Shown piece after piece: positions 1-8,240 of a DNA stretch of 64,000 nt. The translations under genes and the position numbers were made by a program. A model generated the notes under the pieces. The model saw only the letters and a program-made list of their open reading frames with translations, was not told the DNA's origin and made no database searches. Each line of letters starts with the position of its first letter. Position 1 is the first letter of the stretch. Source of the stretch: Bacteroidales bacterium (GTDB lineage Bacteria; Bacteroidota; Bacteroidia; Bacteroidales; Bacteroidaceae); contig JAGHUS010000042.1 of NCBI GenBank assembly GCA_018064685.1, positions 1 through 64,000 on the forward strand, given 5' to 3'.

Positions 1-75
1 AAAGTATTAAAAGTATTAAAAAGATTAAGTATTATTCACTATTCACTAAAAACAAAGAGGTTATAAGGATTAGTT

Positions 76-120
76 AAAAGTGACCTTTCGCGGACGTGCA
101 AAAGGTCACTTTTCTTTTTT
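76..120. terminator. Bidirectional rho-independent-type hairpin
   Basis: AAAAGTGACCTTT ... AAAGGTCACTTTT stem flanked by A/T tracts, downstream of the leftward gene ending at 147. Confidence 0.7.
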
Positions 121-146
121 TCTTTTCTCTTTTCTCTATTCTCTTT

Positions 147-1238
147 TTACTTCGAGCTAGACGAAAGATAGGTAAGTTTCGATATGACGGGATCGTGATC
201 GGAGTTTTCCAGACTTAGGGTGTAGTAGTCCAGGCTTTGCATTGATTCGGGATGGAAGATGTAGTCAATGCGCAACAGGCCCTTCATGCCATGGTAGGTT
301 GAACCATAGCCGTGTCCGCCCTCTCTGAAACCGTCTGTCATGTTTCCCAACAGTGTGTTGTAGGTATAAGAATAGGGTACGTCGTTGAAGTCACCGCAAA
401 GAATTGTGGGGTGGGGGGATGAGTGACATTCGTTTGATATGATTGCTGCCTGTCCGCCACGTATGACACTGTTCATGACGTAACTATCTAATAGCGAACC
501 TCGCACGTTTTGATTTGTGGCAATGTCAACGGGTGTTGAGTTCCCGTCTATTTCTCCGTTCTTGGTGGCTTGGTGCAGGGCACTGTTTATACCGGTTGTC
601 TCCATGTGTACGTTGAACACTCTAACGGTATGTGACTCGTCTATCTGTATATCGGCCCATATGGCTCCATTGTTGCTGTACTCGAATGGTATCTCCTTGC
701 TGCCTTTGATGGGACGTCTGCTCAGGATGGCCATATCCTTGCCCACTGCACTATAGGGATAGGCGTCTTTGTAACGTTCTATCACACTGCGCTGATCGCC
801 ACTAGCTGTGTTGTCAAACTCCTGCATGCATAATACGTCTACACCCTCCTTCTGCATGGCCGACAGCATATCCATCGACACAATACCTGTGGCATCGCGA
901 TTGAAACATCTTACGTTGTATGAGCCAACGGTGAGGACTGGCGTGATATTGTCTGGCTTTCCGCCAAACTGAAAGATAGTGCCCAGATAACGAACAGAGA
1001 ACACCAACGGCAGGATGGGGATGAGGGCAAACCATGAGCGTCGTATGCTCCAATAGATCAAGGTGAGGAATGTCATGGCGATGATGACCGGGAGGGCCAG
1101 TGTAGACAATGCACGTAGCGTGTGACCCTCGGGTTTGACGTCACCTCCATACAGACCTACGAATGTAAAGATGAAGAGTATGACTGTAATGGTTAGTATT
1201 ACAGCATTAAAATATTGCTTCACTGCTTTTTTTCCCAT
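147..1238 (-). CDS. Endonuclease/exonuclease/phosphatase family membrane protein
   Basis: N-terminal TM segments, then GSYNVR, MQEFDN, CGDFNDVP, RIDYIF and SDHDPV motifs of the EEP fold. Confidence 0.85.
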   Translation of the reverse strand: MGKKAVKQYFNAVILTITVILFIFTFVGLYGGDVKPEGHTLRALSTLALPVIIAMTFLTLIYWSIRRSWFALIPILPLVFSVRYLGTIFQFGGKPDNITPVLTVGSYNVRCFNRDATGIVSMDMLSAMQKEGVDVLCMQEFDNTASGDQRSVIERYKDAYPYSAVGKDMAILSRRPIKGSKEIPFEYSNNGAIWADIQIDESHTVRVFNVHMETTGINSALHQATKNGEIDGNSTPVDIATNQNVRGSLLDSYVMNSVIRGGQAAIISNECHSSPHPTILCGDFNDVPYSYTYNTLLGNMTDGFREGGHGYGSTYHGMKGLLRIDYIFHPESMQSLDYYTLSLENSDHDPVISKLTYLSSSSK

Positions 1239-1368
1239 ATGTATGCTATTATTTTATTGTTTTGTTTATCTGGAGTTATAAGCGTTAAATGTATCGTTTT
1301 AATTCTGTTAACTCTTTTCCCTCACAATCAACATGTTAAATGTATCGTCTTAACTCCTTAAATATCTC

Positions 1369-2553
1369 TTAAGCTCTTTTTGCCTTCTCCCATGCTCCGG
1401 TGCCTTTCTTCTTCTTTATCAGATATTTGATGCCACCAAATACATTCAGATTCATGAACAGGAAATAGCAGGGGATATAGGTGAGTGTGTGCTTCTTCCC
1501 TTTCTGCTCGTTCTCGTATCCTATGAGGGCAAGCAGGTAGAATATGCATTGCAATGCCCATATCGTGATGTATATGGGGCCACCGTATTCGAGCAGCAAG
1601 ACAAGGCTGAGCGGTATGAGCGAGATGAGACAAAAAGGTGTTATGCTCCAGCGCAGGAAGCGGTGTGAGAGAAGCTGGAAGGAGATGATGCCGTAGCGGA
1701 ATGGGTTGAGCAGCGCTTTCAGCTGCCAGATGCTTTGCAATCCACCGGCTGCAATTCTCACTTTACGTTTCTTCTCTTCCTGAAGACCGGCTGAACCCGT
1801 CTCACAGGCATAAGCCTCCTTGCAGTACATTATCTTATAGCCTCGTTGCACTATGCGCATTGACATGATGAAGTCGTCGAGCAGCATGTTGAGGTCCATA
1901 GGTTCGAACAGTGCGGTGCGTACAGCAAAGAGTTCGCCCGCTGCACCCATCGTGCTACAAAGCTCGCTGTCCCATTTCTTGAGTGTCGATTCATACTTCC
2001 AATATGCCCCTTCGCCTCCTGCTGCCACACCGTCTTCGCTTCTCACCTCAATGCGTTTCTCGCCTGCTACACATCCCACCTTTTCGTCCTGGAAGCAAGT
2101 GACAATCTCCTTGATGGCATCGGGGTTGAGGTGTGTATTGGCATCGGTGAAGACCACAAGGTCGGTCTTGATAAAAGGAATGGCGCGGTTCAATGCTGCT
2201 GTTTTGCCCATTCGTTCGGGGCGGAACAGAACTTCCACCTCAGGATATTCAGCCAGCTTATCGTTGGTCGAGTCGTTACTTCCGTCGGTGACAAAGACAA
2301 TCTTCAGCTTTCCCTTCTCGTAGTTAAGGGCGCGGTTGTTTTGCATCTTGTCGGCAATGACATCTTCCTCGTTATAGGCACAAATCAGCAAGGTCACCTC
2401 TGGCCATTCGCCGTCTTTGGGTGGTTGCTGCTTCTTGTTTTTCTTGAACAGACGTTTTATGCTTAGGATGATGAATAAAACAAGCCCGTAGCCTACGTAT
2501 GTGTAAACAACAATGCCCAGGCATATCCAGAAGATTATTTCGATTGCTGTCAT
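1369..2553 (-). CDS. Glycosyltransferase family 2, membrane-associated
   Basis: TLLICAYNEEDVI, DGSNDST, FTDANTHL, C-terminal TM helices. Confidence 0.88.
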   Translation of the reverse strand: MTAIEIIFWICLGIVVYTYVGYGLVLFIILSIKRLFKKNKKQQPPKDGEWPEVTLLICAYNEEDVIADKMQNNRALNYEKGKLKIVFVTDGSNDSTNDKLAEYPEVEVLFRPERMGKTAALNRAIPFIKTDLVVFTDANTHLNPDAIKEIVTCFQDEKVGCVAGEKRIEVRSEDGVAAGGEGAYWKYESTLKKWDSELCSTMGAAGELFAVRTALFEPMDLNMLLDDFIMSMRIVQRGYKIMYCKEAYACETGSAGLQEEKKRKVRIAAGGLQSIWQLKALLNPFRYGIISFQLLSHRFLRWSITPFCLISLIPLSLVLLLEYGGPIYITIWALQCIFYLLALIGYENEQKGKKHTLTYIPCYFLFMNLNVFGGIKYLIKKKKGTGAWEKAKRA

Positions 2554-2579
2554 AAGTGCTTTTTTCTGTATGATTATTG

Positions 2580-2628
2580 CAAAATTACGATTTTAATTTG
2601 GTTTGTGCAACTATTTTCACTATATTTG
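2580..2628. promoter_or_regulatory. Divergent Bacteroidetes-type promoters
   Basis: TAATTTTG on the minus strand (2580-2587) and TATATTTG on the plus strand (2621-2628), between divergent genes. Confidence 0.5.
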
Positions 2629-2665
2629 TGTCGTAATTCAAAGAATTGTAATTAAAGAAACGAAC

Positions 2666-3244
2666 GTGTCGGTAAAACAAAAACTTAAGTCGGGTAGGTT
2701 GAAGAGTTTTTTGCTTTGGCTTATGATTCATCCTGTCGAGACCAGACCGCGCCTTTGGCTCAGATTATTACGCCCATTCTATACTCATTGCGCGTGGAGC
2801 AGTGTCATCCATTTCAGTTCAAGAATGGATGTTGTACCGTTCAATAAGTTCCAACTGGGAAAGCGCAGTGTGGTGGAGAGTTTCTCGTGCGTAAACAACT
2901 GTGTGGGTGATGTGCTTATAGGTGACAATAGTCGTGTTGGACTGCATAATACGGTCATTGGTCCGGTTAGGATTGGCAGTCATGTCAATCTTGCACAGGG
3001 CGTTGTGGTTACGGGCTTAAATCATGGTTTCTCGGATTCCGAAAAACGCATTGACGAGCATCGTGTTGTCACCAAAGAGGTTGTGATAGACGATGATGTG
3101 TGGATTGGTGCTAATTGTGTTATTACACCTGGCGTTCACATCGGCAAGCACTGCGTCATCGGGGCAGGCAGTGTGGTGACACACGACATTCCTCCTCATT
3201 CACTGGCTTTGGGCGCTCCTGCTAAGGTCGTGAAAAATATTTAG
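2666..3244 (+). CDS. Hexapeptide-repeat (left-handed beta-helix) acyltransferase; listed ORF starts at 2603 but a GTG start at 2666 fits the promoter better
   Basis: IGSHVNLAQGVVVTGLNHG, DDVWIGANCVITPGVHIGKHCVIGAGSVVTHDIP. Confidence 0.8.
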   Translation: MSVKQKLKSGRLKSFLLWLMIHPVETRPRLWLRLLRPFYTHCAWSSVIHFSSRMDVVPFNKFQLGKRSVVESFSCVNNCVGDVLIGDNSRVGLHNTVIGPVRIGSHVNLAQGVVVTGLNHGFSDSEKRIDEHRVVTKEVVIDDDVWIGANCVITPGVHIGKHCVIGAGSVVTHDIPPHSLALGAPAKVVKNI

Positions 3245-3260
3245 CAGAATTTGAAAAATC

Positions 3261-3369
3261 CTCTAGCATCTTTTTGGAAATCCTCTAGCATGTTTTTGGA
3301 AAAACTCTAGCATGATTTTGGAAAAACTCTAGCATGATTTTAAAAAGCCTCTAGCATGTTTGAATCATT
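3261..3369. repeat. 22-bp tandem array, 5 copies
   Basis: CTCTAGCAT anchors at 3261, 3283, 3305, 3327 and 3349 (spacing exactly 22 bp); unit about CTCTAGCATGATTTTGGAAAAA. Confidence 0.9.
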
Positions 3370-4516
3370 CGCCATGCTGGGTGTGGATGAAATTTTTGGA
3401 TGCTCCCTTCAGGTGCAGTAGGTTCATTACCATCTTGAACACAAGCAAAGGAATCTGCATTATTGCATAAAGGAGCTTCTTGCTGTAGAACTTGCCTGGT
3501 ATGCTCAGCAACATCGATGCGTAGAGCATGGACAGGACGATGCACCACTTGATGCCATACGTCCAACAACAAATACTTACCAGTATTGTCATAAAGGTGA
3601 CCAAGCACAGCAACATGCTGCGAGGTATGAGTGTTTGTTGTATGAATTTATCAATCAGGTTAAAGCGTTTGTTGCGAAGTGCTGTTGGTATCAGTTTGCC
3701 TAGCGAGATGAGCGAGTGAAGCTGGGCTGCTATCCATCGTTTACGTTGGTTCCCAAAGTTCTGCCCTGACTGTACCTTTTCGTCCAAAACTGGTAGTTGG
3801 TCAAGGAAGGCAATGTGGTGGCCTTCAAGCAGAAGAGCCTCCTCTAGTTCTTTGTCTTCGCCGGTTGTGGAGAGTTGCATTACATGGTCGCAGAACCAAA
3901 CATATGAGAAGCACATACCCGAGCCTATGAGTGCCGATGACATGCCTATCTGGTTATGTGCCTTGCGGAAGATGGTGTTGTTTATCTCCTCGCTGATGGC
4001 ATCCAAGAGCGCCACTGGTGTGTTCTGGTTCTTGGCCTGTCGATGTGCCTGCAACGCTATGGTGTCGGCATGGCAATAGGTGTTCAGCTGACTGAGGAAG
4101 TCGGGGTTGACATGATTGTCGGCATCCAGAATAACGATGAAATCATATTCCTCGTGTATGGAGTTGATGGCCAGCTGCAATGCTTTTGCCTTGGAACTGG
4201 GCGAATAGTTGGCTATAAGTGTAGTGATAGGGTATTGCTGAAGCTGAGTGTTGGTCTCGGGCTTCATGTGGTCGGACACAACAATCGTCTGGAACAGATT
4301 CTTTGGATAGTCCTGCTTGAGAAAGGACTGCACACTGTCGAGTATGACCTTGTCCTCGGCATAGGCGGGGAAGACAACAACAAATCGGTGTTTCTTCTCG
4401 TCTTGCTTCCTGTGCTTCGTTTCGGGCAGAAGGGATGCAATAGCAAATATGAATATGTATAGCACCGAGAAGGCGACTGGAATAAAAAGCAATATCTCTA
4501 TTATGTGTAGAATCAT
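3365..4516 (-). CDS. Glycosyltransferase family 2 (membrane)
   Basis: FPAYAEDKVI, ILDADNHV, GEDKELE, NQRKRW, C-terminal TMs. Confidence 0.85.
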   Translation of the reverse strand: MILHIIEILLFIPVAFSVLYIFIFAIASLLPETKHRKQDEKKHRFVVVFPAYAEDKVILDSVQSFLKQDYPKNLFQTIVVSDHMKPETNTQLQQYPITTLIANYSPSSKAKALQLAINSIHEEYDFIVILDADNHVNPDFLSQLNTYCHADTIALQAHRQAKNQNTPVALLDAISEEINNTIFRKAHNQIGMSSALIGSGMCFSYVWFCDHVMQLSTTGEDKELEEALLLEGHHIAFLDQLPVLDEKVQSGQNFGNQRKRWIAAQLHSLISLGKLIPTALRNKRFNLIDKFIQQTLIPRSMLLCLVTFMTILVSICCWTYGIKWCIVLSMLYASMLLSIPGKFYSKKLLYAIMQIPLLVFKMVMNLLHLKGASKNFIHTQHGE

Positions 4517-4629
4517 ATCTGCGTGTTTAAATTAATACTATAATGCATGCTTCATCCAACGTATTAATAAATTATCAGTATTAGGTATTTTCACTATTCA
4601 CTATTCACTAAAACAATGAGTTTACAGGG

Positions 4630-5808
4630 TTAGATGCTTGGGGCCTTACTCTTCTTCTTGAAAATCTTCTTTGCTATGCCGTTGTTCAACACCAGGTTGT
4701 ATGCACTCTGGAAGATCAGCACGGGGAGCAGTAGCATGGATTTCGTCCAGTTGCTGTCGACGATATAGTCGGGGGTGGCAAGGGCAAATGCAAAGGTGAC
4801 AATAAGGAATAGTGCCCACCATTTAAGTACCATTGTGAAGTAGATGAATGGTAAGAGTATACTCATAATGATGATTATTCCCATCATAATCATGCGCGGC
4901 ACCATTATCCATTGGAAGATCTTGTCGCTAAGACTCATGTTCCAATTCAGAATGGCTGGGAGTAGCTTCTTCAGGTTGGAGAAGAAGGTGGGTATTTGGT
5001 TCTTCACCCATCTTTTTCTTTTTCTTACAATCTCGGCACTCTTGCTGACGGGACGTGAGTAGAGGCAGATCTCGTCAATATAGTCGACAAAGATTTTTTC
5101 TTTCAAAAGCATTGCTTCCAGGCTTTTTACCTCGTCCTCGGAATCAATATTCTGGCTATTTCGCTTGTACCAGTCATAGTCAATGACTAGTCCTGAGGGT
5201 GAAAGGGCGGAGGGAAGACCCACTGCGACGTGACCTTTGCGGAAGATGCTGTTGTTAATCTCACCCATCGTGCTGGAGATGACGGACGCACTTGTTGGGT
5301 TTTGGATGGTACGGCAATGGAGTTGGAAGAAGCGGATGCCCGATTGTAGCACCTTGTTCACTTCGTAAAGGAAGTCGGCACTTACCGTCTCGTTCGGATC
5401 GATGAAGATAATCTGGTCGTATATCTTCATGTTCTGGAAGTTCTGTATCACGTACTGGTGCGCTCTGTTTCTGTTGAAGTTGTCATCTTGCATGCGTATG
5501 AGATGAACGGGATACTGGGCAAGCTTGATGGATTGCAAAGGTGTGAGTTTGTTTCCAACCACAACAATATCATAATCCTTCGTCTCGTAGTCTACCTTCA
5601 GCAGCGATTTTATCGTTTCGTCGATGTTGAGGTCGTAGGTCGTGCAGGTAGTGACAATCAGGAATCTTCCTTTCTTTCGGATTATACCCGTATCAATGCG
5701 CTGGTATCTGTTGGAAGAGAAGGAATAGAATAGTATGTATGTCACCGTTAGGGTAACAATCGCGAATAGCAATATGTCTAATATGTTAAGAATAATCCAC
5801 ATACTCAA
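4630..5808 (-). CDS. Glycosyltransferase family 2-like, diverged paralogue of the 3365-4516 product
   Basis: Same architecture (EINNSIFRKGH, RKRKRW) but DPN in place of DAD at the DXD position. Confidence 0.75.
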   Translation of the reverse strand: MSMWIILNILDILLFAIVTLTVTYILFYSFSSNRYQRIDTGIIRKKGRFLIVTTCTTYDLNIDETIKSLLKVDYETKDYDIVVVGNKLTPLQSIKLAQYPVHLIRMQDDNFNRNRAHQYVIQNFQNMKIYDQIIFIDPNETVSADFLYEVNKVLQSGIRFFQLHCRTIQNPTSASVISSTMGEINNSIFRKGHVAVGLPSALSPSGLVIDYDWYKRNSQNIDSEDEVKSLEAMLLKEKIFVDYIDEICLYSRPVSKSAEIVRKRKRWVKNQIPTFFSNLKKLLPAILNWNMSLSDKIFQWIMVPRMIMMGIIIIMSILLPFIYFTMVLKWWALFLIVTFAFALATPDYIVDSNWTKSMLLLPVLIFQSAYNLVLNNGIAKKIFKKKSKAPSI

Positions 5809-5854
5809 ATTGTTGGGTTGAAGGAATTATGATAGGGGTTGACCTAAGTCTTTG

Positions 5855-6769
5855 TCATTGAATGTGCGACGAGGTTTGATGGCGAAAATAGAAGTCTTTT
5901 ATACCTCTTAATACACTCTTGCATTGTTTTGTCTTACCTTTGACCAGGTATTTAGGAACATGTATGTTCAGTGCCACAAAGGTAAGGTAACAATAGCATA
6001 GCAAACGGCTGAAGCCTTCGCGGTTGCGCTTGGCGAAAAGCAGTCGGTTGCGGGTGAGATAGTACACCTTCATCGGACTGTCCGCTCCTACACTCTTGCT
6101 TTCTTTGTGGAAGATGGTTTGCGCTGGTTCGTACCATATCTCATATCCCGCCTTGATGATGTGTTCGCTCCAGTCCATTTCTTCGTAATAAAGAAAATAC
6201 CCGTCCCACATCATGCCCGCTTTTTCTATCACTTCGCGTTTTATCATCATGGCAGCACCATGGGCGAATGGGGTGGCATGAGCCTCGTTGTACTGTCCGG
6301 CTTCTTCTTCACCACATCCTATTCCGTAATTTCGTAGTGTGATCTTGCTCAGTGGCGTGAAGCCGGCAAACTGTATCTGACGGATTCCCCAAGTGAAACG
6401 GAGCTTGGGACATACCATGCCGATATTCTTCTTGCTTTCTATCCTCGATATCAAACAGTCCAGATTGTCCTCTTCAAGCAAGGTGTCGTTGTTGATAAAG
6501 AAAAGGTATCTGCCTTGTGCCTGAGGTATCGCCACATTGTTGCCTCCGGCAAAACCAAGATTCTTCTTGCTTGCTATTACAACGATGTCGGGATATCTGG
6601 ATGATAATGCCGTTGCTTCGTCTTCGCGTGATTGATTGTCGACTATCAATATCTCAAAAGATACTTTATGAACTACTCTCTTAATAGAGTCGATTAGTTC
6701 ACAAGTATCTTTGAATCCATTGTAGTTGATGGATATAAATGATATGTCATATTTATATTCCATTCCCAA
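5855..6769 (-). CDS. Glycosyltransferase family 2 (rhamnosyltransferase-like)
   Basis: ISINYNGFKDTCELI, VDNQSRED, NLGFAGGNNVAI, FINNDTLL, GYFLYYEEMDW. Confidence 0.88.
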   Translation of the reverse strand: MGMEYKYDISFISINYNGFKDTCELIDSIKRVVHKVSFEILIVDNQSREDEATALSSRYPDIVVIASKKNLGFAGGNNVAIPQAQGRYLFFINNDTLLEEDNLDCLISRIESKKNIGMVCPKLRFTWGIRQIQFAGFTPLSKITLRNYGIGCGEEEAGQYNEAHATPFAHGAAMMIKREVIEKAGMMWDGYFLYYEEMDWSEHIIKAGYEIWYEPAQTIFHKESKSVGADSPMKVYYLTRNRLLFAKRNREGFSRLLCYCYLTFVALNIHVPKYLVKGKTKQCKSVLRGIKDFYFRHQTSSHIQ

Positions 6770-6872
6770 ATCTTATATTGCATCATGCGATGCAGTATTA
6801 TGTTATTTCAACATCACGGTTTTACATGCTTCATCCTTGCTGCACGGTATTATGTTGCTGGCACCTCGTCTT

Positions 6873-8240
6873 TTACTTGACTTCTGTTGCCTCTGCCTCA
6901 ATAAGTTCCTTGTCTTTACGTTTTCTTTCTTCTGTTATTCTTCGGTCGATGTCCGGTCCGAGATAGACTAGCATAAGTTGACCGAAGAACAGGAAACAGT
7001 TGGGGAATTGTAACTGAATCTGGTTGGCATATCCTGCCACACACATTGCCGCGGCTCCACTGGCTAATCCTGCAAGGAGGCCTCTCAACTCGGGATCTTT
7101 TACGCGGAAGAAAACTATGTATCCGGCGTAGATGATGATTCCGAAGAATGAAAACAGGAAGATGTACTTGCCTAGATGTCCATAGTGTATGTTGACATAA
7201 ACCCAAGTAGAGTCGGGGGCAACAACCGAGAGGTAATAGTTACGGTTGCTTTGTGGTACATCGCCTCCACGTATTCCTGCACCTAAGCCTAGTGGCAGAT
7301 CGTTGATGTAGCTGTTCATGGCCTGCTGGTTCATTTCACGTACAGTCATTGATGCATCGTCCTTGCTGAAGGCACTTCGCATACGGCGTATCATGTTATT
7401 GCCCTGGCCTATGTTGGTAAATGCCATGATGAAGAAGAACACACCGCCGAACAGTATTGTTGTAACCAGTGCGGCTACTCTCTTTGATAGAACAGCATAG
7501 ACAACAGCACCCACTCCAAGGACGAAGATACCGGTTCGCGTACCAGAGGCCATCATTCCGTAGAGGGCACAGCAAGTCACAATGGCAAAGAACAGCTTCT
7601 CCTTCTTTATCTTGCAACTTAGTGTGACGGCTCCAAAGACTGCTGTCGTTGCTGCCATGTTACATCCGTAGTTGGCTGCGTCACTGAAGAGTGAGAAGTA
7701 ACGTATGATACCATTTACAAAGTGCGTCTTGCTACCACCCGCTGCCAGGAATGCGTTCTCGGCATAATCGAAGCCGATGTATTGCTGCATCAAGGTCTTG
7801 AGTGTACATATTATGACGCATACTCCCCAAATCTTGTATACAGTCTTTATCTGCTCCTTACGTACGAATATGGCAGCACATATCAGCATACCGTAGATAA
7901 CCTGTATGGCCATAGTTCTTATCTCGGCAAACCATCTTGAACTGATCGTGCCGAAATCGATCTCGGACGACATGTTGCCTACTTCCAGAAGGGAATATAC
8001 AACCCATGGGATGTAAAACCAAAGCATTGCACATGAGACACGGCTCACATTTCCCTTGTTGTTCTTGTCGCTTAAACTCTTTATGATGCAAATGAAGTAT
8101 AGGATTTCAACTGCTAGAGAGATGGGAATTGGTAAGCTGATGTACTTTACCAATCCCATCATAAAGAAGTTTATGACGAACAGAAGGTACCATGTCGAGT
8201 TAAGCCGACCTTCCTGTGGTATGATTCTGGATAGCGTCAT
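6873..8240 (-). CDS. O-antigen polymerase/ligase-like membrane protein
   Basis: About 10-12 predicted TM helices; position within the EPS cluster; 4-bp overlap with the next gene. Confidence 0.65.
   Translation of the reverse strand: MTLSRIIPQEGRLNSTWYLLFVINFFMMGLVKYISLPIPISLAVEILYFICIIKSLSDKNNKGNVSRVSCAMLWFYIPWVVYSLLEVGNMSSEIDFGTISSRWFAEIRTMAIQVIYGMLICAAIFVRKEQIKTVYKIWGVCVIICTLKTLMQQYIGFDYAENAFLAAGGSKTHFVNGIIRYFSLFSDAANYGCNMAATTAVFGAVTLSCKIKKEKLFFAIVTCCALYGMMASGTRTGIFVLGVGAVVYAVLSKRVAALVTTILFGGVFFFIMAFTNIGQGNNMIRRMRSAFSKDDASMTVREMNQQAMNSYINDLPLGLGAGIRGGDVPQSNRNYYLSVVAPDSTWVYVNIHYGHLGKYIFLFSFFGIIIYAGYIVFFRVKDPELRGLLAGLASGAAAMCVAGYANQIQLQFPNCFLFFGQLMLVYLGPDIDRRITEERKRKDKELIEAEATEVK

Noticed and set aside
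3261-3369. Possible CRISPR array
   Set aside because: Contiguous 22-bp tandem repeats with no spacers and no cas genes.
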